Positions 24,799 to 32,994 of a DNA stretch of 64,000 bases are shown here, piece after piece. Source of the stretch: Phycisphaerales bacterium (GTDB lineage: Bacteria; Planctomycetota; Phycisphaerae; UBA1845; Fen-1342); contig JAEUIR010000002.1 of the NCBI GenBank assembly GCA_016795025.1, forward strand, positions 1 to 64,000. Reading direction: 5' to 3'. Positions within the stretch are counted from its first letter, which is position 1. Every line of letters starts with the position of its first letter. The notes below the pieces were generated by a model. It saw only the letters and a program-made list of their open reading frames with translations. It did no database searches and was not told the DNA's origin. The position numbers and the translations under genes were made by a program.

Positions 24799-26061
24799 CT
24801 ATTGAAAACGCCCTGCCGGATCATCGCCAACAGCCGCGTCAAATCGCCCGCCGCGACCGAAAACTCGCTGCGGATCGATCGCGTTTTTGACCTTCCGCAG
24901 CATCCAGCGCGCGTCGGCGCTCAACCGCGCCATCGGCTCGGCCTCGCACCCAGCCACGGGCCGCGGAATCAGTCGCGCAACACTCATCTCGTCAAGCAGC
25001 CTGATCAGCGCCGCCCGATCGGCTTGGGGCGTTTCAGCGAGATCAAATAACACAACGCCGCTTCCTGCATGCGCCGCCATCGCGACACCAGGTGCGACGT
25101 CCCGCGCCTGCTCGACCAGCGCCACAACCTGACCGCTCGGCACGGCCGCACGGATGTGTCCGCGCTCGCCAAGCGCCATGTCCGACAGATCCTGACGAAT
25201 CGCCGAATACTCGTTGTATTCAAGTGTCCGTCCGTGGCGGCCCAGCAACGCCTCGACCCTTGCGAGCTGGCCGTTCACGTTTTCGGGCAGCCCCTCAAAG
25301 CCCGCGACCAGCGCCGCACCGTCCGAAACGCGCCGGCGTCGTGCAAGCGTTCCATCCAGCAAGTCCAGCGATGCCGGCGACAATGGCGATCCCAGTAACT
25401 TCGCCGCAAGCTCCTCGGATTCTCTGACGTCGCCGAGATCAATCACGATCGCCCGCGATGCCTCCGGCTTGGCGCGCACGCGAAATGTCGCCTCGACAAT
25501 CGCCGCCAGCCAGCCCCATGACCCTATCAGCAACTTGCAAAGATCGTAGCCCGCGACGTTCTTCACCACGCGCCCGCCCAACGACAACAGATCGCCGCGC
25601 GCATCGACGATTGTCAACCCGATCAACAGATCGCGCAGCGAGCCGCGGGACAGCCGACGCGACCCGCAGATACCGCTCGCAACCAGCCCGCCGATCGTCG
25701 TTCGCGCCGGATCGGCCGCATCGATCGATAATTCCTGCCCACGCGCAGCAAGCACCTCCCTCGCACGCGCAAGCGTCATACCCGCCGGCACGCGGATGAC
25801 CATGTCCTCCGGCCAATAGCCGACAGGCTCACTCAATGCCGGAGCCGAAACGGCAACCGCGACTGACGGGAGTCGCTCGCCTAGAGTGCCACCGCCGCAA
25901 ACCCAAATCGGCCGATCAACATTGGCGCCCGCGCGAATCGCCGCGCGCAGGGCGTCGTATCGCGATTCATCACCAACGATCGGTCGTTCCAGCAATCGCA
26001 TCATCCAGGCTGCTTCGTAGACAAACGCGGATTCGCCGTCGGCGACGTGGCGTTTTCTCAC
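24799..26061 (-). CDS. glcE: Glycolate oxidase FAD-binding subunit GlcE
   Basis: A 420-residue FAD-binding PCMH-type protein. The FAD region is DPARTTIGGLVASGICGSRR and GGRVVKNVAGYDLCKLLIGS, the GlcE form of the fold. I chose the GTG at 26061 because it overlaps the glcD stop as GTGA (26058-26061), a usual sign of coupling; ATG 26004 is the alternative. Together with GlcD it would oxidise glycolate to glyoxylate at the membrane. The iron-sulfur subunit GlcF, normally next in line, is not found downstream; the next gene is the polyprenyl synthase. Confidence 0.85.
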   Translation of the reverse strand: MRKRHVADGESAFVYEAAWMMRLLERPIVGDESRYDALRAAIRAGANVDRPIWVCGGGTLGERLPSVAVAVSAPALSEPVGYWPEDMVIRVPAGMTLARAREVLAARGQELSIDAADPARTTIGGLVASGICGSRRLSRGSLRDLLIGLTIVDARGDLLSLGGRVVKNVAGYDLCKLLIGSWGWLAAIVEATFRVRAKPEASRAIVIDLGDVRESEELAAKLLGSPLSPASLDLLDGTLARRRRVSDGAALVAGFEGLPENVNGQLARVEALLGRHGRTLEYNEYSAIRQDLSDMALGERGHIRAAVPSGQVVALVEQARDVAPGVAMAAHAGSGVVLFDLAETPQADRAALIRLLDEMSVARLIPRPVAGCEAEPMARLSADARWMLRKVKNAIDPQRVFGRGGRFDAAVGDDPAGRFQ

Positions 26062-27485
26062 ACGGGCGCTTGTTTTCCGGGAAAGCGCACCTCCCAACAA
26101 CCCTTTCCATCCGGAAAGACCTTGTCCGGATTGCACAATCGGCGCGGATTCAGCATATCGCGCACCCGCAGCATCAGGCCGATCTCCGCCGGCGAGAATT
26201 GCATTTCCAGAAACTCGATCTTCTCCACGCCGATGCCATGCTCGCCGGTGACCGTGCCGCCACGGCGAATGCACGATCGCAAAATTTCGCAACTGGCTGA
26301 CAGCGCTCGGCGAACTTCGTCCGGGTCGCGCTCGTCGAACATGATGTTCGGATGGATATTGCCATCGCCCGCATGCACAAGATTCGCGATCCGCAGACCG
26401 TGCCGCACCGCCACTTCTCCGATTTCGCGAATCAGATCGGGCAGCTCGCTGCGCGGCACAACCCCGTCCTGCGTGCAATAGCTCGTCGTCAACCGCCCCA
26501 GCGCGCCGGCCGCTCGTTTGCGAGATTTCCACAACAGCGCTCGCTCAGCATCATCCTTCGCGACCCGCACGGTGCGCGCTCGATTTGCGTTGCAAATGTT
26601 CAGCACGTCGCGCGTCGCTCGCTCGATCCCGCTCGACGGGCCATCCACCTCGATGATCAGCACAGCGGCCGCATCCTGCGGAAAGCCCACCTGATACGCC
26701 GCTTCGACCGCCGTCAGCACGCCGTGGTCCATCATTTCCATCGCCGCGGGAACAATTCCCGCCGCGATCACGTCGCGCACGGTGTGCGTCGCGTCATCCA
26801 GCGTGTCAAAGACCGCCAGCATCGTTCGCACCGCCTCGGGCAGGCGAGTGAGCCGCACGATCGCCGCCGTGACGATGCCGAACGTGCCTTCACAGCCGAC
26901 GACGAAGCCGGTCAGGTCCGGCCCATGAAATTCATCAGCCTCGCCGCCGACACGACGCAGCCCGCCGGCTGAGTCGACGAATTCAACCCCCAGCACATGA
27001 TCGACCGTCACGCCGTATTTGAGCGTGTGCGGGCCGCCGGCGTTCGTCGCGACATTGCCCCCGATCGTACACGCCTGTTGACTCGATGGATCCGGCGCGA
27101 AGTGCAGGCCGCTCGACTCCACCGCCCGCGTCAACCGCTGGTTGATCACGCCGGCCTCAACTTCCGCAATGCGATTGCGAAGGTCGATGCGGCGAATCGC
27201 CCGCATCCGGTTCAGCGAAATCATGACAGCGTCGTCGCGCGTCAGCGCCCCGCCGGCCAACCCGGTCCCCGCGCCGCGCGGTACAAACGGCGTGTCGAAT
27301 TCATTGCACAATCGCACAATGGCCGCAACCTGCTCCGCGGAACCCGGCAGCACAATCAGTCCCGGCCGGCGGCGCACGAGCGTAAACGCGTCGGCCTCGT
27401 ACACGCGGCGCTCGTCGGCATCGGACACAACGGCATCCGGCCCGGTAATGTGCGCGATTTGATTAATCAGATCGGACGAGATCAT
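26058..27485 (-). CDS. glcD: Glycolate oxidase catalytic subunit GlcD
   Basis: A 475-residue FAD-linked oxidase. The FAD-binding PCMH domain holds VPRGAGTGLAGGALT and QQACTIGGNVATNAGGPHTL, and the C-terminal FAD-oxidase domain has NLVHAGDGNIHPNIMFD (the His-rich active site) and GTVTGEHGIGVEKIEFLE. These motifs are nearly invariant in GlcD and D-lactate dehydrogenases, so a D-2-hydroxyacid other than glycolate is possible; the adjacent GlcE-type subunit favours glycolate. The start is ATG at 27485. Confidence 0.92.
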   Translation of the reverse strand: MISSDLINQIAHITGPDAVVSDADERRVYEADAFTLVRRRPGLIVLPGSAEQVAAIVRLCNEFDTPFVPRGAGTGLAGGALTRDDAVMISLNRMRAIRRIDLRNRIAEVEAGVINQRLTRAVESSGLHFAPDPSSQQACTIGGNVATNAGGPHTLKYGVTVDHVLGVEFVDSAGGLRRVGGEADEFHGPDLTGFVVGCEGTFGIVTAAIVRLTRLPEAVRTMLAVFDTLDDATHTVRDVIAAGIVPAAMEMMDHGVLTAVEAAYQVGFPQDAAAVLIIEVDGPSSGIERATRDVLNICNANRARTVRVAKDDAERALLWKSRKRAAGALGRLTTSYCTQDGVVPRSELPDLIREIGEVAVRHGLRIANLVHAGDGNIHPNIMFDERDPDEVRRALSASCEILRSCIRRGGTVTGEHGIGVEKIEFLEMQFSPAEIGLMLRVRDMLNPRRLCNPDKVFPDGKGCWEVRFPGKQAPV

Positions 27486-27510
27486 CGAAACGTGAGTATA
27501 CCGGTCTCGG

Positions 27511-27571
27511 GGAGCACCGGCGTCTCGCCGGTCGTCTCTGTTCGATCAGAGCGAGACCGTAAGGGAGCGGT
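27511..27571. repeat. Two dispersed repeats side by side upstream of glcD
   Basis: GGAGCACCGGCGTCTCGCCG (27511-27530) matches the units at 1356-1432. TCAGAGCGAGACCGTAAGGG and on to AGCGGT (27546-27571) matches, in inverted form, 47650-47675. GTCAGGCGCTCT follows near 27599, as it does near 47680. The rest of 27486-27684 shows no gene. Confidence 0.7.
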
Positions 27572-27684
27572 TGCCTGGAAGCACCGCGTAGCATCGAGTC
27601 AGGCGCTCTTGCCGAACGCCAAACACAGCGCCACCCATGAGGCAGTTTTGCCTTCGAATTGTGACTCGCGCGTACTGGCGTCCC

Positions 27685-28248
27685 TCACTTCTCCCGCCAG
27701 CTTCCCAGCTTCACGCCATTAACCGTCGGCAAATCAATCTCCGCAATGCGCCATGCTTCGCCCTCGCGCACGAATGTGAATCGCCACCCCGTCGCCACCC
27801 AGCCGGAGCCAAAATCCGGATGAACAATGTCGCATTGATAGGCGGCCAGCGCCACAAACCGGCTCACGCCGCTCTCTGCGATCTCCAGCGACAAGCGCCG
27901 CACCGTATTGACCTTGATATCCTGCAAACGCGAGCGCGCCAGGTTCACAAACTCCGCACGAGACATCGGGCCGGCGGCAAAACTGCTTGCTAACGCCGCA
28001 TCGAGCCCGGACACATCTGCGCGCGGCACTCCCTGCTCGATCGCCCCCAGCACTCGCGCCGCGTGCTCGCGCTGCGTCGTCACAACAACCTGAACGATCA
28101 GCAGAACACCGCTGATTCCGAGCGACGCAAGCAGCGGCCGCGCGCTTCCCCCGCGCCGCCACCAGACGAGCAGCCAGAAGTTCGACACGAAGAGCACAAC
28201 GCCGAGTGCGGGCAACGATTCAAGAAAGACCCATCGAATCAGACTCAA
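27685..28248 (-). CDS. Membrane protein with NTF2-like domain
   Basis: I chose the TTG at 28248 because CGGAGA lies six bases upstream and the protein then begins with a membrane helix (RWVFLESLPALGVVLFVSN); the longer open frame to 28407 runs through dispersed repeats. A second helix (ASLGISGVLLIVQVVV) follows, then about 110 residues with the outline of an NTF2/SnoaL-type fold (FVNLARSRLQDIKVNTVRR, TGWRFTFVREGEAWRIAEID). No catalytic residues are evident; the role is unknown. Confidence 0.7.
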   Translation of the reverse strand: MSLIRWVFLESLPALGVVLFVSNFWLLVWWRRGGSARPLLASLGISGVLLIVQVVVTTQREHAARVLGAIEQGVPRADVSGLDAALASSFAAGPMSRAEFVNLARSRLQDIKVNTVRRLSLEIAESGVSRFVALAAYQCDIVHPDFGSGWVATGWRFTFVREGEAWRIAEIDLPTVNGVKLGSWREK

Positions 28249-28299
28249 AGCTGTCTCCGGGCGTTGTCGCGAGCATCGGCATCCTGCCCGCCGCCTTTG

Positions 28300-28334
28300 T
28301 TCGATCAGAACCGCGACCGTGTGCGACGGTCGCG
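28300..28334. repeat. Dispersed repeat, hairpin form
   Basis: TTCGATCAGAACCGCGACCG starts a variant of the 27546-27571 repeat. Here CGCGACCGT pairs perfectly with ACGGTCGCG (28312-28334). Confidence 0.6.
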
Positions 28335-28460
28335 AGGAAGCGCACCACAGGATTTTAGCCAAACGCTCTTCCCCTGCGCCCGCGGAAGAGTTGTTCGCCG
28401 ATCTCATCGAGTGATTGGCAACCTCCGGTCGCCCTTCGCGCGGTGAAGATCGGGCAGCTT

Positions 28461-28518
28461 CTTCGCCCGGCAGGGCGCACGGTGGTTTGCCCGGGGCTTC
28501 GAGCCCCTGGAAGGCGAG
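28461..28518. repeat. Second copy of the 57-bp dispersed repeat
   Basis: It matches 11306-11362 from CTTCGCCCGGCAGGGCGCAC to GGAAGGCGAG with a few changes. The preceding GTGATTGGCAACCTCCGGTC is like the block at 11935-11955, so both islands carry the same set of repeats. Confidence 0.7.
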
Positions 28519-28523
28519 CCCAA

Positions 28524-28544
28524 GTCACGACACGCCTGACAAAC
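28524..28544 (-). repeat. 21-bp junction repeat, inverted copy
   Basis: Read on the minus strand this is GTTTGTCAGGCGTGTCGTGA plus C, one change from 8862-8882. It directly follows the terminator T run on that strand. Confidence 0.6.
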
Positions 28545-28579
28545 AAAAAAAACGCCGGCCGCGGGAGGGGCGGCCGGCG
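28541..28579 (-). terminator. Rho-independent terminator of the dockerin-type gene at 28626
   Basis: CGCCGGCCGC (28553-28562) pairs with GCGGCCGGCG (28570-28579); on the minus strand the hairpin is followed by a run of T (28545-28552). Confidence 0.85.
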
Positions 28580-28625
28580 CGGGTGTGTTTAGTTGTACGG
28601 TTACTTCGGGAGAATCATTCGGCGA

Positions 28626-29465
28626 TCATCCGCCTGAAAGCAGCAGGACGAATGCATCGATGTCGAAATTGTTGACCAGCCCATCGTTATTGGTGTCGGC
28701 GTTCAGGCGATCGCAATTCGGAAATTGCACCGCATATGCGTTCGCATCCGACAGCGCCAACACGAACGGATCGATATCGAAGTTATTGACGAGTCCGTCG
28801 CAATTCAAATCGCCGGGGCGGCGGTTGGATTGGCCGACGGTGAACGTAATCGCGCTGGTTCCCGCCGTCGTCGCCCGAGCGACCGGTGAATACTGTGGAG
28901 GGTCGTTGCGCTGCGTGAGAACATTCGCGGTGACATTCGCCAGGCTGAACGTGTAGCTGCCCTCCGTCGCCGGCGCGGTGAAGCTGCCGCTGGCAATGGT
29001 TACAGCTCCCGATTGCCCGACGCCGGCCACAACGTTCGCCGATTCGCCCATTCCGGTACCGGGGCGGGCCACGCCAAACGTATTCTGTCCGCCGCCGATC
29101 TGGATCAGGTTCCTCGCGCCGGCTGTTCCGCGCTGCACGCCGACATAGCCGGTGGGCGAACCACCTTCGCCGGGGTTTGAGATTCCAGCCGGACGGCTGA
29201 AATTGGTCATCCCGCCTGGCACACCGCCGGCTGGCGGAATGTCGAGCGTGGCCGGGTTGGCCGCGTCCTGCACAAGATCGGTGGCGATCAGAGCCAGCCC
29301 CTGATTATTGCCGGCCGAAACCTGTAGCGAGATCGTCCAATTAACCGTTGAGCCGGGCGCAACGGTTTGGCCGTTCTGCGGCGAAGCGAGATTCACCGTA
29401 ACGGTTTGAGCCGAAGCGGCCGCCACAAAGCCGGCCAATGCGCCGGCGATCCAGAAACGAATCAT
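28626..29465 (-). CDS. Secreted beta-sandwich protein with EF-hand (dockerin-like) pair
   Basis: The ATG at 29465 has GGAGG nine bases upstream and starts a signal peptide ending ASA-Q. A beta-sandwich domain follows (VTVNLASPQNGQTVAPGSTV, WTISLQVSAGNNQGLAL), Gly/Pro-rich. Its outline slightly recalls cohesin-like folds, but this is only an impression. The end has two EF-hand-like loops, [17 protein letters not shown] and ADTNNDGLVNNFDIDAF. The next gene upstream (29539-30228) is a PEP-CTERM protein on the same strand; the spacing of 73 bases allows an operon. Confidence 0.85.
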   Translation of the reverse strand: MIRFWIAGALAGFVAAASAQTVTVNLASPQNGQTVAPGSTVNWTISLQVSAGNNQGLALIATDLVQDAANPATLDIPPAGGVPGGMTNFSRPAGISNPGEGGSPTGYVGVQRGTAGARNLIQIGGGQNTFGVARPGTGMGESANVVAGVGQSGAVTIASGSFTAPATEGSYTFSLANVTANVLTQRNDPPQYSPVARATTAGTSAITFTVGQSNRRPGDLNCDGLVNNFDIDPFVLALSDANAYAVQFPNCDRLNADTNNDGLVNNFDIDAFVLLLSGG

Positions 29466-29538
29466 CGTCAAAATCCTCCGACTTGGTTGTCGCGGCAGGG
29501 CGCGGTCGCGCCCCTGCCGGGCAACCATGTACATTAGC

Positions 29539-30228
29539 TTAACCGCGGCGACGGGCCAAACCCAACAGCAGCGGAGCAAAAAGCAGCAGCGACGTGGGTT
29601 CTGGGACGAGAACGAAGTCGTCCACGAACGCCGACTGCGGGTTCTGCGTTTCGAGCACACCATCCAGGAACGACGCCACCGCATGGACCGACGCGGCTCC
29701 TGCCGGCGCGGTGCCGCTGACGGTCACCTGCGTCCAATCAGCGCCATTGGCGACGAGCTGCTCGACATCGAGCACGGATGCGCTCAGCAGGACGTTTCCG
29801 GCGTCAAAAAACTCGAGCGATAACAGCGTCTGCGTGTCCTGAAGCGGATCGCCACCGGAATAAAACTGCTCGAATCGATACCAGGCCGACAGCGTGTACT
29901 GTGTTCCCGGCGTGGCCGGCACGCCCTGATGCAAAATCGCATCGACGGTGGGCGAGCCGCCTTGAATTAAACCGCCCATAAACGAGCGGAACCACAACCC
30001 GCGATCACCGCCGGTCGTGTGGTTGGCGAAATTCACAAAGCTGGCCGTGTCGAGCGGTGCGCCCGTCGCATCCACGCCGACCTCGGTCAGGGTCCAGCCG
30101 TCCGCGTCGTTGCTCTCATTAGGCGCGTCGAGCGGCAGCTCGAGGTCGCCGTTGGTGAGCAGATTTTGAGCGGACGCAAACTGTGTGATGGCGCACGCCG
30201 CCATCGCCGCGAAAAGGAAGCGTTTCAT
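29539..30228 (-). CDS. Secreted PEP-CTERM protein with carbohydrate-binding-like domain
   Basis: A 229-residue protein with AGGAGG before the ATG. Signal peptide (ending near ASA-Q), then NLLTNGDLELP, the usual start of jelly-roll modules seen in PEP-CTERM proteins, with the late AFVDDFVLVPE strand. The C-terminal sorting signal is VPEPTS, then the hydrophobic LLLFAPLLLGLA and ARRRG. Exosortase should recognise PEP and anchor or release the protein at the outer surface; no exosortase gene lies in the window. Confidence 0.9.
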   Translation of the reverse strand: MKRFLFAAMAACAITQFASAQNLLTNGDLELPLDAPNESNDADGWTLTEVGVDATGAPLDTASFVNFANHTTGGDRGLWFRSFMGGLIQGGSPTVDAILHQGVPATPGTQYTLSAWYRFEQFYSGGDPLQDTQTLLSLEFFDAGNVLLSASVLDVEQLVANGADWTQVTVSGTAPAGAASVHAVASFLDGVLETQNPQSAFVDDFVLVPEPTSLLLFAPLLLGLARRRG

Positions 30229-30351
30229 TGAGTGCCCTCCTGCTAGTGTGGGGTGAGAGTCTTTGTCTCCCATCGGACCAGGAACAATTCGGCGGACGAT
30301 CGTTGCTTCCCATTTCTGGACGATCGCCGCACAGCCAAGAAACACAAAAGC

Positions 30352-31629
30352 CTACGGAAGCGCCGGGCCGACCATGCGATCCAGCGTGAAGTTCGAATCG
30401 GAGCTATCCACGTCGCCGTCCTCGTCATGGTCATAAACCAAACCGAGGAATTTCATCGGGTTATTCGAGCCGTTGAATGACGTCTGCAATGATGCGATGT
30501 CAAGGAGGTCTTCGTCATTGTCCGCGTCCACATCTGAACCGTCGAATACATTGGCGATCACCATTTCGAACGCATCGAAATACACATCGCAAGTGCCGGG
30601 TCCGAAGCCATTGATGATTGTGCCGCGGAGTCGCGAGGCGGTCTGGGCCGGCATCGTGTAGTTAATCGTGACCGGAACCCACTGATTCGTCGGCGTCCCG
30701 GAGTTCACGATGTTGGTCGTCGCAGACGCAGGATTGCCGTTCGGCACGATATCCACCTGAAACTCCGGCAGGCGTCCGGCGACCCACTCGACCTTTACGC
30801 CGGCACGTGCGTTTTCGTCGGCGTATGGCGCGGCCGATCGCGAAAAGAAATAACCAGTGATCGTCAGCGTATCTCCCGGCACAACTTCAATTTCCTGAAT
30901 CAATCCGGCGGTTTGCCCGATGAACTTCGTCGTGCAATCCTGATCGAACGCGGTAACGTCGAAGCAGTTCTTTCGGGCGCCGCTGAATGGGCTGGCGAAT
31001 TCGTCCCAATTGGGCATGCCGTCGTTGCCGCTGCCGCCGATTTCGAAGCTGGGATTCTGCAACAGGTTCAAGCCGGGATTGCTGCTCAGCTCTGCGGAAA
31101 CCAGATCGGCATAGGCGTTGCCGTTGGTTGTGGACTCGTCAAAACTGATGACGACGACTTTCGCGATTTCGATGCCGGGTGGCACAGTTGTAATCAACGT
31201 GACCGGAACCCACGTGTCGACCGGATCATCCGCGTCAAAAGCGAGATTCTCTTCCGGAGGCGGAGTCTCCACGCCCGTGGGCGGGAAGAACTCGAGCTTG
31301 ATTCCCGCGACGATGTTACCAGTCGGCGCCGCGTCCGCCGGAACATAGGCCATCGCTTTCATCTGCACTTCGTTTCCAGCCACCGCATCGTAGGTGTCCT
31401 GGTACATACCTACAAAAGCGTTAACGCGGACGCTGGTTAACGCGCTAAACGACCCATCGAACAAATAATCCGTCGATTGCCCGGCGCCGCCGAACGCGTT
31501 CCAGCGCAGCGTCGTGGCTTCCGGGCCGGGGATGTCAAACGAGCCGTTTTTCAGAAATTGCTGCCGTGCGTCGGCGGGCACGCACAGAAAAAGAGCGAAC
31601 AGGCTGGATGTAAATAGAATGCGCTTCAT
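30352..31629 (-). CDS. Secreted protein with two carbohydrate-binding-like domains and a variant EF-hand end
   Basis: GAGGAAAG precedes the ATG; the signal peptide ends near ADA-R. Two jelly-roll-like modules repeat: QQFLKNGSFDIPGPEATT at the start and GLNLLQNPSFEIGGSGND in the middle, each closing with a WVPVT-type strand. The end carries Ca-binding loops of another style (DVDADNDEDLLDIASLQ and DHDEDGDVDSSDSN), related to but distinct from the FDIDPF type. It has no PEP-CTERM tail. It is on the same strand as its neighbours and probably binds polysaccharide outside the cell. Confidence 0.82.
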   Translation of the reverse strand: MKRILFTSSLFALFLCVPADARQQFLKNGSFDIPGPEATTLRWNAFGGAGQSTDYLFDGSFSALTSVRVNAFVGMYQDTYDAVAGNEVQMKAMAYVPADAAPTGNIVAGIKLEFFPPTGVETPPPEENLAFDADDPVDTWVPVTLITTVPPGIEIAKVVVISFDESTTNGNAYADLVSAELSSNPGLNLLQNPSFEIGGSGNDGMPNWDEFASPFSGARKNCFDVTAFDQDCTTKFIGQTAGLIQEIEVVPGDTLTITGYFFSRSAAPYADENARAGVKVEWVAGRLPEFQVDIVPNGNPASATTNIVNSGTPTNQWVPVTINYTMPAQTASRLRGTIINGFGPGTCDVYFDAFEMVIANVFDGSDVDADNDEDLLDIASLQTSFNGSNNPMKFLGLVYDHDEDGDVDSSDSNFTLDRMVGPALP

Positions 31630-31730
31630 TCTTCTTTCCTCTGCTCAGGCGAAGATTGACACCAACAGTGCGATTCGATTTCGTCGAAGTCGATCTGCTC
31701 CTACAGCCGCGGCGAGCGTAGACGCTGCGC

Positions 31731-32675
31731 TTACTGAAGGAAGTCGCGGCCGGCCTTGGTCAGGCCCCAGGCATAAAACGGCCGACTTCCCCACGGATCA
31801 ACATCCTGCGGATTATCCGAAGGCGTCGCCGCACGTCCGTCCAAATCGTAAAACTTGCGTTTCATATAGCGCGATGCATGGCCATCGAGAAAACCAAGGT
31901 TGATTCCGCCGCTATGACGCAGTTTTTTTTCCGGCAGCGCCCAGCCGTATTCAGTCATCGGAACGGCATAGGCCGGCAGCGGAATCTTGTCCATGCGACC
32001 GCCGTTCATCGCCGGAAGCGGTTGGCCGTTGGCGTCGGTCAGCGCCTCCTGCCGATCGCCCTGCCGGATCGACGAAGTGAAGTCATTATACCAGTACTCG
32101 GTATAAAGCTCCGGAAATTCCTCGACATCCGACGGCAAATCTTGTGGTCTGTACATTGGCCAATAATTATTTCGATAGGCCGTTTGAAAGTAATAGTCAT
32201 CCGACTTGCGCATGAAGTAATACGAGTTGCCGCGATTCGTGGGGTCGTTGGGGTCGCCGGACGTCAGGCCGCGGCCATAAAGCTCTCTTACGGAATTTTC
32301 CCCAACAGCGCTCGGGCAACGATACAGCTTCAGGTCTTTCATATACGGCCAAAGGATAATGAGCTGATGGAATTGATCGTATGGGGCGTTTCGGTAGCTC
32401 GACGAGGCGCTGCCGCGAATCCACGGCAGTGCGCCGTTTTTCTCCTCGGCGTAGTAAATCGTGGAAACCATTAGCTGATGGACGTTTGACGCACATACCG
32501 ACGCCTTGGCCGCTTCGCGAGCTTTCGCCAACGAGGGCAGCAAAATGCTGATAAGTAGCGCAATGATCGCAACCACGACGAGCAATTCAATGAGCGTGAA
32601 TGCCGAGCGCGGCGCTGCACTGACAAATCGAGGCGTTCCCGGCGATCGGGCCCCGGCCGAATTCCTTGCCGACAT
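31731..32675 (-). CDS. Prepilin-type pseudopilin with H-x-DG-type C-terminus
   Basis: The ATG at 32675 has AGGAG eight bases upstream. The N-terminus carries the type IV prepilin cleavage and methylation motif, [20 protein letters not shown], after a basic leader; the mature protein would start at Phe. The body is a pseudopilin-like domain, ending with the [18 protein letters not shown] element (H-x9-DG-like) typical of planctomycete paralogue families. It is likely assembled by, or exported through, a type II/IV pilus system. It is divergent from the sugar operon at 32995. Confidence 0.88.
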   Translation of the reverse strand: MSARNSAGARSPGTPRFVSAAPRSAFTLIELLVVVAIIALLISILLPSLAKAREAAKASVCASNVHQLMVSTIYYAEEKNGALPWIRGSASSSYRNAPYDQFHQLIILWPYMKDLKLYRCPSAVGENSVRELYGRGLTSGDPNDPTNRGNSYYFMRKSDDYYFQTAYRNNYWPMYRPQDLPSDVEEFPELYTEYWYNDFTSSIRQGDRQEALTDANGQPLPAMNGGRMDKIPLPAYAVPMTEYGWALPEKKLRHSGGINLGFLDGHASRYMKRKFYDLDGRAATPSDNPQDVDPWGSRPFYAWGLTKAGRDFLQ

Positions 32676-32847
32676 GTCCTTACTCCTGCGGAGATGCGGC
32701 CGCCGTTGCGGCCAATGGCAATCGACGCTCGGGTAACTCCGCGCCGCTGCTGAGGGTCGCCCCTGACACCATATACCCCGTCCATGAGGCCGAGCGGCAG
32801 CACCGGAGTTTAACCTCAAGAAAATATTAGGCGTGTTTTTTATGGAA

Positions 32848-32861
32848 TGCAAGCGCTTTCA
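32848..32861. promoter_or_regulatory. Putative LacI-family (cre-like) operator
   Basis: TGCAAGCGCTTTCA fits the half-symmetric TGNAANCGNTTNCA consensus of LacI/GalR/CcpA-type operators exactly. It lies in the 319-base divergent gap 32676-32994, 134 bases before the beta-glucosidase start. No LacI-type regulator gene is in the window. Nothing else definite was seen in the gap besides an AGGTGA ribosome binding site at 32984. Confidence 0.5.
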
Positions 32862-32994
32862 CAAATGCGCGCCTAAAATGAGCAGCCGGACGATCTGGCG
32901 AAATCGACTATCATGAATCGATTCGCTTCAACACATTGCGAGACCGGGACTTACGATCTGTCGTGATTGCTGCCGAGTTCCAACAGGTGATTCC

